Shown here piece after piece: positions 27,141 to 37,377 of a stretch of DNA of 64,000 bases. The DNA is from Psychrobacter sp. JCM 18902 (GTDB lineage: Bacteria; Pseudomonadota; Gammaproteobacteria; Pseudomonadales; Moraxellaceae). The stretch is from NCBI RefSeq assembly GCF_904846615.1, contig NZ_CAJHBK010000001.1:930001-994000 (forward strand). The letters run 5' to 3'. Positions within the stretch are counted from its first letter, which is position 1; each line of letters begins with the position of its first letter. Both the position numbers and the translations under genes were made by a program. Under the pieces are notes generated by a model. It saw only the letters and a program-made list of their open reading frames with translations, made no database searches and was not told the DNA's origin.

Positions 27141-27179
27141 AATTGTTTCCATATGTCTGTATTATTGGACATATGGAAA
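27138..27179 (+). promoter_or_regulatory. ars promoter and ArsR operator overlapping the arsR start
   Basis: A perfect 12-bp inverted repeat, TTTCCATATGTC (27146-27157) and GACATATGGAAA (27168-27179), is centred between a -35-like TTGAAT (27138-27143) and the arsR ATG (27173). TATTAT (27160-27165) lies in its spacer at 16 bp from the -35. This is the expected layout for steric autorepression by ArsR. The predicted transcription start falls at or next to the ATG. Confidence 0.75.
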
Positions 27180-27547
27180 TAATAAATGCTATCGCAAGCT
27201 TTGCTGCGCTCTCTCAAGATACTCGTCTAAAAGCTTTTAGGTTGCTTGTCAGCCAAGAGCCCGTTGGTCTGCCAGCAGGTGAAATTGCTCGCAAACTGTC
27301 TGTGCCGCACAATACCATGTCAGCTCATCTATCCGTGTTGGCACGGGCAGGGTGGGTGGTGTCTCAACGGCACAGTCGGCAGATAATTTATCGCGCCTCA
27401 CTATCACATATGGAGGAGGTTATTCAGTTTCTATTGCAAGATTGTTGTGCGGGACATCCAGAATTGTGTGCGTCTCTTATGGACAGTTTAAGCGGATGTG
27501 AGCGTGCTAAACCTGCTGATGCAGACAGTCTTTCAAACCATCAGTAA
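27173..27547 (+). CDS. arsR: ArsR-family arsenic-responsive repressor
   Basis: 124 residues from the ATG at 27173. A winged helix-turn-helix (about 30-80: GEIARKLSVPHNTMSAHLSVLARAGWV) is followed by a cysteine cluster in DCCAGHPELC near the C-terminus, a plausible As(III) site distinct from the classic CVC motif in the recognition helix. It should repress arsR-arsC-arsH-arsB until arsenite binds. An in-frame TTG at 27143 is less likely, because it would put the operator inside the gene. Confidence 0.9.
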   Translation: MEIINAIASFAALSQDTRLKAFRLLVSQEPVGLPAGEIARKLSVPHNTMSAHLSVLARAGWVVSQRHSRQIIYRASLSHMEEVIQFLLQDCCAGHPELCASLMDSLSGCERAKPADADSLSNHQ

Positions 27548-27580
27548 GCCCATAACTTATTTAACAAACCTCTTTATTAC

Positions 27581-27643
27581 TAGGGCGTATCCTCATTTTT
27601 AGCTCATTTAGTCAATTTTTTTAAGATTGAGGACATATCCTAA
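27581..27643. repeat. Short imperfect inverted-repeat element, copy A
   Basis: TAGGGCGTATCCTCATTTTT at the left end resembles the reverse complement of the right end (about 14 of 21 positions). The same termini recur at 40594-40646. Possibly a miniature mobile element between arsR and arsC. Confidence 0.4.
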
Positions 27644-27672
27644 GCATATTCATAAATATAGGTAAAATTACT

Positions 27673-28077
27673 ATGACATCACTAATTTTTCACAATCCAA
27701 AATGTGGTACGTCTCGCAATACATTGGCCATCATGAAAGCATCAGGCGAAAATCCAGAAGTAATTGAATATCTTAAAACCCCACTAAGCCGTGATTATTT
27801 AGTTGAGCTATTGGCAAAAATGCAAATTTCACCAAGAGAGCTGTTACGAAGCAAAGAGCCTGTCAATGATGAGCTAGAATTAGACAATCCTGAATTGTCT
27901 GACGATCAAATCATTGATGCGATGATTGCCCATCCTATTTTAATCAATCGTCCTATCGTGGTCACCACTAAAGGCGCGGCATTATGCCGCCCATCAGAAC
28001 GCGTGTTTGCATTACTAGAGAATCCTGTCAGTAGCTTCACTAAAGAAGATGGGGAAGTGATTTATCATGGCAAATAA
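27673..28077 (+). CDS. arsC: Arsenate reductase (glutaredoxin-type)
   Basis: 134 residues. The catalytic cysteine C11 lies in [12 protein letters not shown], followed by [12 protein letters not shown] and the [20 protein letters not shown] block with the conserved arginines that hold arsenate. It reduces As(V) to As(III) with glutathione/glutaredoxin in the cytoplasm. It is slightly longer than typical grx-type ArsC of about 115-140, within range. Its end overlaps arsH by 11 bases, indicating translational coupling. Confidence 0.95.
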   Translation: MTSLIFHNPKCGTSRNTLAIMKASGENPEVIEYLKTPLSRDYLVELLAKMQISPRELLRSKEPVNDELELDNPELSDDQIIDAMIAHPILINRPIVVTTKGAALCRPSERVFALLENPVSSFTKEDGEVIYHGK

Positions 28078-28813
28078 AACAGCAGATTTAGATGTGATCG
28101 ATTTGTGTGATTTGCCCAATATTGATGCAGACAGTATACAGCCTATCGATATTGAGTCTTTAATTGGAACAAATGACCCGCGCCATGCGCCTAAAATATT
28201 GGTGCTATACGGCTCTCTACGCCAGCGCTCATTCTCTAAACTGGCCAGTGAAGAAGCGAGCCGTCTATTGCGTTGGTATGGTTGTGAGGTTCGAACATTT
28301 GATCCGACGGGCTTACCATTGCCTGATGCTGCTGATGCAGATCATCCAAAAGTACAAGAGCTACGAGAGTTGGCGCAGTGGTCAGAAGGTATGCTGTGGG
28401 TGAGCCCAGAGCGTCATGGCAGTATGACCAGTATTATGAAAGCACAAATTGACTGGATTCCATTATCATTAGGTGGTGTACGTCCAACCCAAGGCAAAAC
28501 TTTGGCAGTGATGCAAGTCAGCGGTGGCAGCCAAAGCTTCAATACGGTCAACCAATTGCGCATTCTAGGGCGTTGGATGCGGATGATTACCATACCCAAT
28601 CAGTCCTCTATTCCTAAAGCTTTTTTAGAATTTAACGACGATGATCGTATGGATAAGTCTCCTTTATATTTGCGTCTCGTGGATGTTTGTGAGGAGTTGG
28701 TGAAATTCACTTGGCTGACTCGTGGACGCTCAGCCTATCTGACTGATCGTTACTCTGAACGAGTAGAAAGCGCAGAGGAGCTGTCGCAGCGCGTCAATCA
28801 AAAATCACTCTAA
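28067..28813 (+). CDS. arsH: ArsH, NADPH-dependent FMN reductase
   Basis: 248 residues. The flavodoxin-like FMN-binding loop [19 protein letters not shown] is followed by [23 protein letters not shown] and [19 protein letters not shown], all typical of ArsH. ArsH oxidises trivalent organoarsenicals and protects against methylarsenite. It starts inside the last codons of arsC with GGGGAAG upstream. Confidence 0.94.
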   Translation: MANKTADLDVIDLCDLPNIDADSIQPIDIESLIGTNDPRHAPKILVLYGSLRQRSFSKLASEEASRLLRWYGCEVRTFDPTGLPLPDAADADHPKVQELRELAQWSEGMLWVSPERHGSMTSIMKAQIDWIPLSLGGVRPTQGKTLAVMQVSGGSQSFNTVNQLRILGRWMRMITIPNQSSIPKAFLEFNDDDRMDKSPLYLRLVDVCEELVKFTWLTRGRSAYLTDRYSERVESAEELSQRVNQKSL

Positions 28814-28894
28814 TGTATCCTCTCATCATTCATTTTCTAATACTTGCTCTTACATAATTGTTCTTATAATAATTAAGCCTAAAAAGGTTACTCA

Positions 28895-30205
28895 ATGATC
28901 GCATTGATTATATTTATCGTGACTTTGGTTTTGGTGGTATGGCAGCCCAAAGGGCTGGGTATTGGCTGGAGTGCAATGGGCGGTGCATTGGTCGCCTTGG
29001 CTTTTGGCATGGTAAAGCTCTCCGATATTGGTATTGTGTGGGACATCGTTTGGGATGCAACTTTTACCTTTGTGGCGCTTATCATTATCTCGCTTATCTT
29101 AGATAAAGCAGGATTTTTTGGGTGGGCAGCACTGCATGTGGCTAGGCTTGGCAATGGGCAAGGACGTTTGCTATTTCCTATGATTGTGATTTTAGGCGCG
29201 TTTATCTCGGCATTGTTTGCCAATGATGGAGCAGCATTGCTACTGACACCGATTGTCATCGCTATCTTACTACGTCTTAAATTCTCACCACCATCCGCTT
29301 TGGCATTTATCATTGCGACTGGCTTCATTGCTGATACGGCAAGCCTGCCGTTAGTCACTTCTAATCTGGTCAATATTGTTAGTGCCAATTATTTTGACAT
29401 TGGATTTGGTCGTTATGCTGCGGTTATGGTACCGGTCAATATTGTTTCTGTATTGGCGACGCTCGCCGTATTATGGGTGGTCTATGCGCGGCACATTCCA
29501 AAACACTACTCCATTGCTGATTTGAGTGCACCAAAGTCTGCGATTGAAGATCCGCTGGTCTTTAAAGCAGCCTTTCCGCTGCTCGCGTTGCTACTTATTG
29601 CCTACTTTACGACTGAGTCATTGGGCATTGCCATCTCCTTGGTGACAGGAGTGACGGCATTAATATTAATGGCAATTGCAGGACGTTGGTGGCAAGGGGG
29701 GCGTGATGCCGTTGTTTCTGTATCTGATATCCTGCGTCAAGCACCTTGGCAAATCGTATTATTTTCCATCGGTATGTACTTGGTTGTTTATGGCTTGGGC
29801 AATGCAGGATTGACTGCCTATGGTGCTCAAGTTTTGAATTGGCTAGGGCAGCAGGGTACGGTCATCGCAACAGTAGGAACGGGATTCCTCTCTGCTATTG
29901 TAGCCTCTGTCATGAATAATATGCCGTCTACTTTAGTAGGTGCACTGGCGATTGATAGTGCGCAAGTACCTGATGCCACTCGAGAGCTCATGATTTATGC
30001 CAATGTGATTGGTAATGATTTGGGGCCGAAATTCACACCTATCGGTAGCCTTGCAACTTTATTGTGGCTCCATGTATTGGCAGAAAAAGACTATAAAATC
30101 AGTTGGGGGCAGTATATGAAGATTGGACTGCTCATTACCCCGCCCGTACTATTGGTCACGCTACTGGCTTTGGTTGTTTGGTTGCCTTATCTGTCTTCAT
30201 TTTAA
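28895..30205 (+). CDS. arsB: Arsenite efflux permease ArsB
   Basis: 436 residues, about 12 membrane segments. ArsB-type signatures include [37 protein letters not shown] and [13 protein letters not shown]. It extrudes As(III)/Sb(III) using the proton gradient (or ATP when ArsA is present; no arsA is seen). It is the last gene of the operon, 81 bases after arsH, with AAAGG before the ATG. It is not Acr3, which has a different fold and motifs. Confidence 0.95.
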   Translation: MIALIIFIVTLVLVVWQPKGLGIGWSAMGGALVALAFGMVKLSDIGIVWDIVWDATFTFVALIIISLILDKAGFFGWAALHVARLGNGQGRLLFPMIVILGAFISALFANDGAALLLTPIVIAILLRLKFSPPSALAFIIATGFIADTASLPLVTSNLVNIVSANYFDIGFGRYAAVMVPVNIVSVLATLAVLWVVYARHIPKHYSIADLSAPKSAIEDPLVFKAAFPLLALLLIAYFTTESLGIAISLVTGVTALILMAIAGRWWQGGRDAVVSVSDILRQAPWQIVLFSIGMYLVVYGLGNAGLTAYGAQVLNWLGQQGTVIATVGTGFLSAIVASVMNNMPSTLVGALAIDSAQVPDATRELMIYANVIGNDLGPKFTPIGSLATLLWLHVLAEKDYKISWGQYMKIGLLITPPVLLVTLLALVVWLPYLSSF

Positions 30206-30244
30206 AATTTGAGTGAATGTCTTGCGATTAGCGTGGCTATTACG

Positions 30245-30274
30245 CTGACATCCATTAAGCTCATCGGGTATAAT
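30245..30274 (+). promoter_or_regulatory. Sigma-70 promoter of rpiA
   Basis: CTGACA (30245-30250), an 18-base spacer and a perfect TATAAT (30269-30274). The expected start is near 30281, about 60 bases before the gene. Confidence 0.7.
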
Positions 30275-30344
30275 GGCGGCGCATTTTACCTTTTTACCCT
30301 TTACTTTTTTTAAAGCGATACGTTTATTTTGCCAAGGATTTATG

Positions 30345-31004
30345 ATGAGTGATCAGCAAGCACAAAAGCAAGCCGCAGCCAAAGCGGCTCTAAGTTATAT
30401 CGAAGATGACATGATACTTGGAGTAGGCACAGGCAGTACGGTCAACTGTTTGATTGAATTATTGCCAACTGTAAAGCTTGCTGGCGCGGTGGCTAGCTCA
30501 CAGGTCACTGAAGACAAACTTCGTGCCCTTGGTATTGAAATAGTTGATTTGAACTTTGCTGGTACGCTTGATATTTATATCGATGGGGCAGATGAGGTCA
30601 ATGAGCATTTGCAATTGATAAAGGGTGGCGGCGGCGCGCTCACTCGTGAAAAAATCGTGGCAGCGGCTTCTAATAAATTTATATGCATGGTTGATGAGAG
30701 CAAAAGCGTTGAGGTGCTAGGTCGCGAGTTTCCTGTTCCTATTGAGGTACTGCCGCAAGCACGTTCTTATGTCGCACGGCAATTAGCCCGTATGGGCGGT
30801 GAGCCAGTTTACCGCGAAGATTTTGTGACTGATTATGGTAATGTTATCTTAGATACTTATGATTTGGATGTGAGTAATCCAATAGAGCTTGAAAAAGAGC
30901 TGAATAATATTGTGGGTGTGGTGTGTAATGGTATTTTTGCGGCCAATCAAGCTGATGTATTGCTGAAAGCAGGTAGTAATGGTGTGACGACACTTATTCG
31001 TTAA
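30345..31004 (+). CDS. rpiA: Ribose-5-phosphate isomerase A
   Basis: 219 residues from the ATG at 30345, the same length as E. coli RpiA. AAGGA lies six bases upstream; the ATG at 30342 is equally in frame. Motifs are [22 protein letters not shown] (catalytic Asp) and [15 protein letters not shown]. It interconverts ribose-5-phosphate and ribulose-5-phosphate in the pentose phosphate pathway. The open frame extends upstream, but that part overlaps the promoter, so it is not used. Confidence 0.96.
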   Translation: MSDQQAQKQAAAKAALSYIEDDMILGVGTGSTVNCLIELLPTVKLAGAVASSQVTEDKLRALGIEIVDLNFAGTLDIYIDGADEVNEHLQLIKGGGGALTREKIVAAASNKFICMVDESKSVEVLGREFPVPIEVLPQARSYVARQLARMGGEPVYREDFVTDYGNVILDTYDLDVSNPIELEKELNNIVGVVCNGIFAANQADVLLKAGSNGVTTLIR

Positions 31005-31057
31005 AAAATGCTTACTCGTTAAAAATCGGTTAAGCAGTGGCTTATTATTAATCAGAA

Positions 31058-31100
31058 ACGAAAAAGGCAGACCACATTTAGTGTGACCTGCCTTTTTCGT
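31058..31100. terminator. Bidirectional terminator rpiA/argF
   Basis: ACGAAAAAGGCAG and CTGCCTTTTTCGT form a perfect 13-bp stem between convergent genes. Confidence 0.88.
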
Positions 31101-31136
31101 ACTTACTCTTCCATAAATAGATTATGGCTACATTTT

Positions 31137-32054
31137 TTAAAGTTTGATTTTGTCTTTTAGCAAAAATTCCATCAAGGCTTTTTGCGCATGTAAGCGGTTC
31201 TCTGCTTCATCCCATACCACTGAGCGTGGGTCGTCAAGCATATCATGAGAGATCTCCTCACCACGATGCGCGGGCAGACAGTGCATAAATACCACTTCAG
31301 GATCGGCTTTGTCCAATAGCGATGGCGTTACTTGATAAGCGGCAAAACGGCGCGCACGAGTGTTTTGTTCAGACTCTTGTCCCATGCTTGCCCATACATC
31401 GGTGACAATTAAATTTGAATCTTTCGCGGCTTCTTGTACATTTTCGACAATACTGACGCAATGCGAGAAGCGTTTCATCAGCTCAGGGTCAGGCTCAAAC
31501 CCATAAGGTGCAGCGACGCGTAGCTCAAAACCAAACTGATGGGCTGCTTGCATATAGGAGGCGCACATATTATTACCATCACCGACCCAAGTGACGATTT
31601 TATTTTCGATACTACCGCGGTGCTCATAATAGGTTTGCATATCAGCCAGTAGCTGGCAAGGATGAAATTCGTCAGTTAAAGCATTGATAATAGGCACGCT
31701 TGAGTATTCAGCAAAGGTCTCAACTTTTTCGTGACCAAAGGTACGAATCATGATGATATCGACCATGCTCGATATGACACGGGCAGAGTCTTCTAGCGGC
31801 TCACCACGCCCAAGTTGGGTATCATTTGGCGACAAAAAGATAGCACTACCACCAAACTGACCCATACCCGTCTCAAACGAGATGCGCGTACGGGTTGAGG
31901 ATTTTTCAAATATCATGCCAAGCGTACGACCAACAAACGGCTGATATATCTCGCCTGCGTGTTGCATTTTGCGCAATTCGCTGGCACGCTTTATAAGGTT
32001 TTCTAGTTCTTGTTTGGTTAAATCAGATAAGGTCAAAAAATGGCGCAAACTCAT
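31137..32054 (-). CDS. argF: Ornithine carbamoyltransferase
   Basis: 305 residues. The carbamoyl-phosphate site SSTRTR (52-57), HPCQ (131-134) and HCLPAHRG near the C-terminus are intact. It forms citrulline from ornithine and carbamoyl phosphate in arginine biosynthesis. AGGATTACT precedes the ATG. It could be the catabolic (arcB) form, but no arcA or arcC lies beside it and the length fits anabolic ArgF. Confidence 0.95.
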   Translation of the reverse strand: MSLRHFLTLSDLTKQELENLIKRASELRKMQHAGEIYQPFVGRTLGMIFEKSSTRTRISFETGMGQFGGSAIFLSPNDTQLGRGEPLEDSARVISSMVDIIMIRTFGHEKVETFAEYSSVPIINALTDEFHPCQLLADMQTYYEHRGSIENKIVTWVGDGNNMCASYMQAAHQFGFELRVAAPYGFEPDPELMKRFSHCVSIVENVQEAAKDSNLIVTDVWASMGQESEQNTRARRFAAYQVTPSLLDKADPEVVFMHCLPAHRGEEISHDMLDDPRSVVWDEAENRLHAQKALMEFLLKDKIKL

Positions 32055-32243
32055 AGTAATCCTAGCAGTCGATCGCAGTCAGTGAAACGTTATCAGTCTT
32101 TAATAGCATCGCGTCAGTGCGTATGCTGGGGTGACAACAAACTTTTAGTATAGCGCAATTAGGCTTAATGTAAATGTCCAATTTGCCGTGATTTATAAGT
32201 CTGGCAAACAGACATTACCTGAATAGTGATGAGGTCAGCATAA

Positions 32244-33350
32244 TTATACTTGTATGCGATTTGGGCGAATGCTTAGGCGGCATAGTAGCTCGTAGCTAAT
32301 CGTACCAGCATGTGCGGCGACTTCATCGACGTGCGGGGCATCACCCCACAGTATTACTTTGCTGTCTAATGCAATGTCTTCTGGTGCGGTACTGACATCA
32401 ATGACAATCATATCCATTGCCACGCGTCCAATGACTGCGCATCGGTAGCTTTTATCGTTGGTAGTATCTATAACAGTGACATAGGCTTCATCGCTGATGA
32501 CACGAGGGTAACCATCACCGTAGCCGACACTTACCAGCGCTGTTCTAGTGTCTTTCTGCGCTGTCCAACGACTGCCATAGCCAATAGCATTGTCTGCCTG
32601 AACTGTTTGCAGAGCGATAATTTGTGCGCTGAAATCCATCGCTGGCTGTAAGTCTAACTCATGCGCGCTTTTATCAATGACAGGGGCGCTACCATATAAA
32701 ATAATGCCGGGACGTACCCAATCATAATGATGCTCTGGAAAATTAACGATACCAGCTGAATTGCATAATGAGCCTTTGATATCGTTGCTAACAGTCTCTT
32801 GCAAAGTGCTTAATACATCTGAAAAACGCTGAATTTGCATTGAGTTTAATGGATGAGTGCTGTCATCGGCATTAGCAAAATGCGTGGCTAGTATCAGCTG
32901 ATATCCCACTTCATGCAGGCGCTTAGCCGCTGTCATAATACCTTCAGCGTTGAAGCCTAGACGGTTCATACCAGTATTATATTTAAGCCAAACCACTCTG
33001 GTCGCACTATTGGCTGGTGGGATATTGTCGAGTGCCCACTGCAATTGCGGCGCATGGTGAATCACGCAGCTAATATCATGCTCAATGGTTTGCTGCCACT
33101 CATCAGCGCTAAATGCCCCTTCAATCAAACCAATGGTTTTGTCCCAGCCTAACTGCCGAGCTTCTAGCGCCTCAGTCAAGGTTGCAACACCAACACCGTC
33201 TGCTTGTTGCAATGCAGGCAATACCGCTGCCACGCCATGTCCGTAAGCGTTAGACTTGACCATGGCGAGAACTTTAGAGTTTGCTGCTATTTTCTTAACT
33301 TGGTTTAAGTTGTGAGTAATGGCTTGTGGTTTGATTATGATAGTACGCAT
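32244..33350 (-). CDS. alr: Alanine racemase
   Basis: 368 residues from the ATG at 33350 (MRTIIIKPQAI); the longer frame adds a non-conserved hydrophobic leader. The PLP lysine K32 is in MVKSNAYGHG, and later motifs are RPGIILYG, IGYGSRW and SVGYGDGYPR. It supplies D-alanine for peptidoglycan. It lies downstream of dnaB in the same direction (164-base gap), the order also known in other gammaproteobacteria. Confidence 0.96.
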   Translation of the reverse strand: MRTIIIKPQAITHNLNQVKKIAANSKVLAMVKSNAYGHGVAAVLPALQQADGVGVATLTEALEARQLGWDKTIGLIEGAFSADEWQQTIEHDISCVIHHAPQLQWALDNIPPANSATRVVWLKYNTGMNRLGFNAEGIMTAAKRLHEVGYQLILATHFANADDSTHPLNSMQIQRFSDVLSTLQETVSNDIKGSLCNSAGIVNFPEHHYDWVRPGIILYGSAPVIDKSAHELDLQPAMDFSAQIIALQTVQADNAIGYGSRWTAQKDTRTALVSVGYGDGYPRVISDEAYVTVIDTTNDKSYRCAVIGRVAMDMIVIDVSTAPEDIALDSKVILWGDAPHVDEVAAHAGTISYELLCRLSIRPNRIQV

Positions 33351-33514
33351 AATTGGCTTCTTTATAAGTAGAATTATGAAGTTATAAAGCCAGTACTGCA
33401 TCAATTGGGCTAATGCAGCACTGGCTATTTTATTAAAAACTATTTGTTCGCTTATGATTAAGCTTCAGTCTTTATCAGGCTTAGCTTTATTAGGCTAAAA
33501 TTTTATAAGATTGA

Positions 33515-34918
33515 TTACTCGTCGTTCTCGAAACTGACATTTTGATAGTATTCTGGCGTTAGGTTAATAAAGCGGGTAAATTGCCCTTCAAAGCCCAAAC
33601 GTATGGTGCCGATAGGGCCGTTACGCTGCTTACCAATAATGATTTCAGCCACGCCTTTGTGGTCTGTATTCTCATTATAAACCTCATCACGATAGATGAA
33701 CATAATCAAATCGGCATCCTGCTCAATCGCACCCGATTCACGCAAATCCGACATAATAGGGCGCTTGTTAGGGCGGTTTTCTAGACTGCGGTTAAGCTGC
33801 GACAAAGCGATAACAGGGCATTCAAGTTCACGTGCTAGCGCTTTCAAACTACGTGAAATCTCAGAGATTTCCCCAACACGGTTGCCATCTAGGTTTGGCA
33901 CTTTCATCAACTGCAGATAATCGACGACGATGGCGCCAAGCTTGCCATCATGGTTTTTGGCGATACGGCGGCAGCGTGAACGCATCTCAGAGGGTGGCAA
34001 AGCAGTACTATCATCAATATAGAGATGTTTAGATTGCAAGTGCTGAATGGCGTTCATCATTTTTGCCCATTCATCTTCATTCATTTGCCCAGAACGCAGA
34101 TGCGTCTGATTAATCGCGCCCCATGAGGACAGCAAACGCATGACGATAGACTCAGCAGGCATCTCCATCGAAAACACCACAACAGGCAGATCTTCGTTAA
34201 ATAAAATACCTTCTGCCAAGTTCATGGCAAAAGTGGTTTTACCCATAGAAGGGCGCGCAGCTACAATGATTAAGTCACCTGCCTGCAAGCCTTGGGTTTT
34301 ATTATTCAACTCAGCAAACGGCGTCTGTAAACCAATCATGCCATCGGGATTGGATTTTAGCTCTTGAATCTTATCAATAACGTTGGTCAAAACAGCCGTG
34401 ATACCCACAGGTCCACGCTGTTCGGCGCGTTTATTATGCTGCTCATTGATACTAAATATCTTACCCTCAACACTGTCTAAAATATCACTGACGGTCTGGT
34501 CTTTAGGATTATAGGCGAGCGTAAGCATCTCATTGCCAGTCGTAATCAGTTGGCGTAGAGTAGATAGTTCACGAACGCGCTGAGCATAGGCGGTCAGGTT
34601 AAACAAGGTCGCAGGGCTTTGGCTCAAAATATCTGCCAAGTAGCTATCGCCGCCTGCACTTTTAAGGAGTTTTTGTGCTTCTAGCCAGTCGTGTACCATG
34701 ACCGTATCATAGGGTTCGTTGACTGCCGCTAAATGAGCAATAGCATCAAAAATATACTGATGTCGCCCTGCATAAAAATCATCTTTGGTAACGATATCAG
34801 TAATCTTGTCGTACGCCTCTTCGATACTCATTAAGGACGCGAGCAATGCCTTTTCAATATCGATATTGTGCGGCGGTGTCTGATTGAGTAAGTCGTCGGT
34901 TTTTTCGTTGTCTGCCAT
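33515..34918 (-). CDS. dnaB: Replicative DNA helicase DnaB
   Basis: 467 residues. The N-terminal helical domain (about 15-115) precedes a RecA-type core with Walker A ARPSMGKTTFAMN, Walker B VVDYLQLM and LSQLNRSLENRPNKRPIMSDLRESGAIEQDAD. It is the hexameric helicase at the replication fork. No intein or insertion is seen. AGG lies upstream of the ATG. Confidence 0.98.
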   Translation of the reverse strand: MADNEKTDDLLNQTPPHNIDIEKALLASLMSIEEAYDKITDIVTKDDFYAGRHQYIFDAIAHLAAVNEPYDTVMVHDWLEAQKLLKSAGGDSYLADILSQSPATLFNLTAYAQRVRELSTLRQLITTGNEMLTLAYNPKDQTVSDILDSVEGKIFSINEQHNKRAEQRGPVGITAVLTNVIDKIQELKSNPDGMIGLQTPFAELNNKTQGLQAGDLIIVAARPSMGKTTFAMNLAEGILFNEDLPVVVFSMEMPAESIVMRLLSSWGAINQTHLRSGQMNEDEWAKMMNAIQHLQSKHLYIDDSTALPPSEMRSRCRRIAKNHDGKLGAIVVDYLQLMKVPNLDGNRVGEISEISRSLKALARELECPVIALSQLNRSLENRPNKRPIMSDLRESGAIEQDADLIMFIYRDEVYNENTDHKGVAEIIIGKQRNGPIGTIRLGFEGQFTRFINLTPEYYQNVSFENDE

Positions 34919-35067
34919 GATTGCCTAATGTGTCAAAAGTCGATATAAAAGAGGGTATAAATGAGTGTGTGACATCAGGGTTTTATTGGGTGCTGATACA
35001 GCAAATAAAACGCCAAATGTCACTATAATTGAAGTACCAAAACCTGAGCTCGGTGTTGACTGGTAAA

Positions 35068-35076
35068 TGCTATAAT
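35068..35076 (+). promoter_or_regulatory. Extended -10 promoter upstream of pdxA
   Basis: TGCTATAAT is an extended -10 with perfect TATAAT. The predicted start near 35083 gives a leader of about 174 bases. Confidence 0.55.
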
Positions 35077-35256
35077 GAAAAGCGAAAGTTTAACACATAA
35101 TAGGCTTTTTTCGGCACCCATAGACAACTATCTATTCTAGATGACGGTTGTAATAAGTAAAAAATTATCTATACAATATAAGTGTCAGTACTTATTTTTC
35201 CCATAAAAAATACAATAAAATTCACGACTCAATATAAATATAAAGGCGTAGTTACG

Positions 35257-36357
35257 ATGCAAGATATACAAAAAAAATTGCCATTATTAATCACAACTGG
35301 TGAGCCTGCTGGTATTGGAATGGATATCGTGCTGCTATTAGCGGCTGAGGGTAAATTGCAAGATTTTGAACGCCCAATTTGGGTCACCGCCGATAGCACC
35401 GCTATGACAAAGCGTGCAGATGAGTTGGTTACAGCTGATGTATTGAAAAACCTTCCCATCTGGCAAACTATTGATATCGATACCGATGACTTTAATTTTA
35501 ACGTTGTAGAGCAGATGTCGCAGCCAGATACTGACGTGGATAGTTCTTTTATTCTGCTTAATATATCTTGTGCTGAGCCAGTAGTCTGCGGACAAATTAA
35601 CACGCGCAATTCGGCAATGGTTGCTAAGCAGTTAGACGTTGCCCATCAGTTGGCAACCAACAAAATAGTGGCCGCTATCGTCACTGGACCATTGCAAAAG
35701 TCCGCACTGATAGAAGCTGATATTAAGCTATTAGATGGCACAATGTTTAGCGGTCATACAGAGTTTTTTATGCAGCAAAGTGGCTGTGATAAAGTGGTTA
35801 TGATGCTCGCCAATCAAGCCATGAAAGTCGCGCTTGTCACCACTCATTTACCACTAAAAGATATCCCTGCTGCAATCACGTCTGACAATGTACGCCAAAC
35901 GGTACAAACTGTCGTCGATGAGATGAAAGCAAAATTTGGCTTAACGCAGCCACGTATTTTAGTCTGTGGTCTTAATCCACATGCAGGCGAGGGTGGGCAT
36001 CTAGGTATAGAAGAGATTGAAATCATCAATCCCGTATTACATGAGTTTATCAAAGCAGACGTCGATATATCAGAGGCAATGCCAGCGGATACGTTATTTA
36101 CACCCAGACATCTAGCCAACTGTGATGCGGTGATTGCGATGTATCATGACCAAGGGTTGCCAGTGCTGAAATCACATGGTTTTGGTGATACGGTTAATCT
36201 GACTTTAGGTTTGCCTTATATTCGCACCTCAGTTGATCACGGTACGGCGCTTGATTTAGCGGGACGCGGCGGCGCAAGTGCGACTAGCTTATACCAAGCA
36301 CTATCAATGGCAAACGAGATGGCGGATAAATCGCTTATTAATAGACCTCTTGCATAA
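35257..36357 (+). CDS. pdxA: 4-hydroxythreonine-4-phosphate dehydrogenase
   Basis: 366 residues from the ATG at 35257; the longer frame begins in the leader. Motifs are TTGEPAGIGMDI, DGTMFSGHTEF, GLNPHAGEGGHLG, AMYHDQGLPVLK and SVDHGTALDLAG, with metal-binding histidines at HTEF, YHDQG and VDHG. It oxidises 4-phosphohydroxythreonine in pyridoxal-phosphate biosynthesis. The last residues, INRPLA, and the stop are encoded by sequence that matches an IS end (36344-36359), so the native C-terminal tail has probably been replaced. The conserved domain appears complete and activity is likely. Confidence 0.95.
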   Translation: MQDIQKKLPLLITTGEPAGIGMDIVLLLAAEGKLQDFERPIWVTADSTAMTKRADELVTADVLKNLPIWQTIDIDTDDFNFNVVEQMSQPDTDVDSSFILLNISCAEPVVCGQINTRNSAMVAKQLDVAHQLATNKIVAAIVTGPLQKSALIEADIKLLDGTMFSGHTEFFMQQSGCDKVVMMLANQAMKVALVTTHLPLKDIPAAITSDNVRQTVQTVVDEMKAKFGLTQPRILVCGLNPHAGEGGHLGIEEIEIINPVLHEFIKADVDISEAMPADTLFTPRHLANCDAVIAMYHDQGLPVLKSHGFGDTVNLTLGLPYIRTSVDHGTALDLAGRGGASATSLYQALSMANEMADKSLINRPLA

Positions 36358-36359
36358 GT
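36344..36359. mobile_element. Solo IS-end sequence within the pdxA 3' end
   Basis: GACCTCTTGCATAAGT matches 15 of 16 bases of the terminal inverted repeat of the two complete IS copies nearby, including a preceding TA. It has no transposase attached. Confidence 0.7.
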
Positions 36360-36414
36360 CGGTGCCTTAGCGACATTTATCACGCAGTATTGGGTAACTT
36401 TAGTTTGAATAATA

Positions 36415-37326
36415 GACCTCTTGCAAAAGTCACAAACCAAGCTCTAAATTAACAACACTGGCGAATAGCTTCATTCTAAGATCATAACGCTGACGACGGT
36501 TGCGATACTTATGAGCCACGATTTTGAACAACTTGATTAAGCCTATTTTGTGCTCAACCATAATACGAAACTTAGCCAGATAGTGATTGGCTTGTTTGCA
36601 GAGCGCTAACAGCTGACCACCACGTGGCTTTTTAAAGGGGGTGAAGCTTTGTTCATGTAACTTTGCAATACCCTGATAGCCACTATCGGCTAATAGTTTA
36701 GTGTCACAAGGAAGCCAGTCAGGACAAGTATCTTTATACAGCTTAAAATCGTGCACTGACCCTTTGGACGTTTGAATATCTAATATTAAGCCTGTTTTCC
36801 AGTGGACGATCACTTGCGCTTTTAAGGTGTGTTGTTTCTTCTTGCCGCTGTAGTACTCTCTTTGGTTTTTTTTGGACGCTCAATTGGGGTTTCAGTGGCA
36901 TCGACGATGACGACTGTCCAATTAATATCGTCATCGACTCTACTAGGCAGCTTTTTAGGCAGTTCAAACTTGCCTGAATCAATAAGAACATCTTCTACTT
37001 TACGAATGATACGACTGGCAGACGATTCATGAATGCCAAAGTCCATACTGATGTGGTACAGCGTTCGATACTCACGCCAATAAGTAAGTGCTAGTAGTAT
37101 TTGTTCTTCAAGACTAAGCACGCTTGGTCTACCTGATTTAGTCTTTTGTGCTTCACATTGCTGCATAGCATCCAGCATTTCATGGAAGGTCGCTTTATGA
37201 ATGCCTGTATAGCGTTTAAAGCCTGCATTATTTTTTTTGAGTAGTTTATCTATGTTTGGCATGGTTCCTAGCCAGTTGTGGATGTGTTTCTTATATTAAA
37301 TCTCTTTGCTACTTTTGCAAGAGGTC
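36415..37326 (-). mobile_element. IS5-family insertion sequence, copy 1 (912 bp)
   Basis: Bounded by inverted repeats starting GACCTCTTGCAAAAGT at both ends and flanked by TA on each side, consistent with a TA target duplication. Transposase is on the minus strand. Length and coding content are identical to copy 2 at 37672-38583, which lies in opposite orientation. Confidence 0.92.
36430..37262 (-). CDS. IS5-family transposase, two frames joined by -1 frameshift (copy 1)
   Basis: Frame A (36822-37262, 146 residues) has an N-terminal helix-turn-helix region and the first catalytic aspartate in VVIVDATETPIERP. Frame B (36430-36813, with upstream extension in its frame) has the second Asp in LLADSGYQG and the Glu in MVEHKIGLIK. 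They join by a -1 shift on the A8 run (T8 on + at 36866-36873), phased as A-AAA-AAA. This would give about 277 residues with the REYYSGKKKQHTLK segment typical of IS5/IS427-type transposases. Programmed frameshifting is usual in this group, so the gene is probably functional. Confidence 0.88.
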
Positions 37327-37377
37327 TATTTACTATAACGTTTCTTTATGGAAATAGGCATGGTTCCTTAAGAAGGG

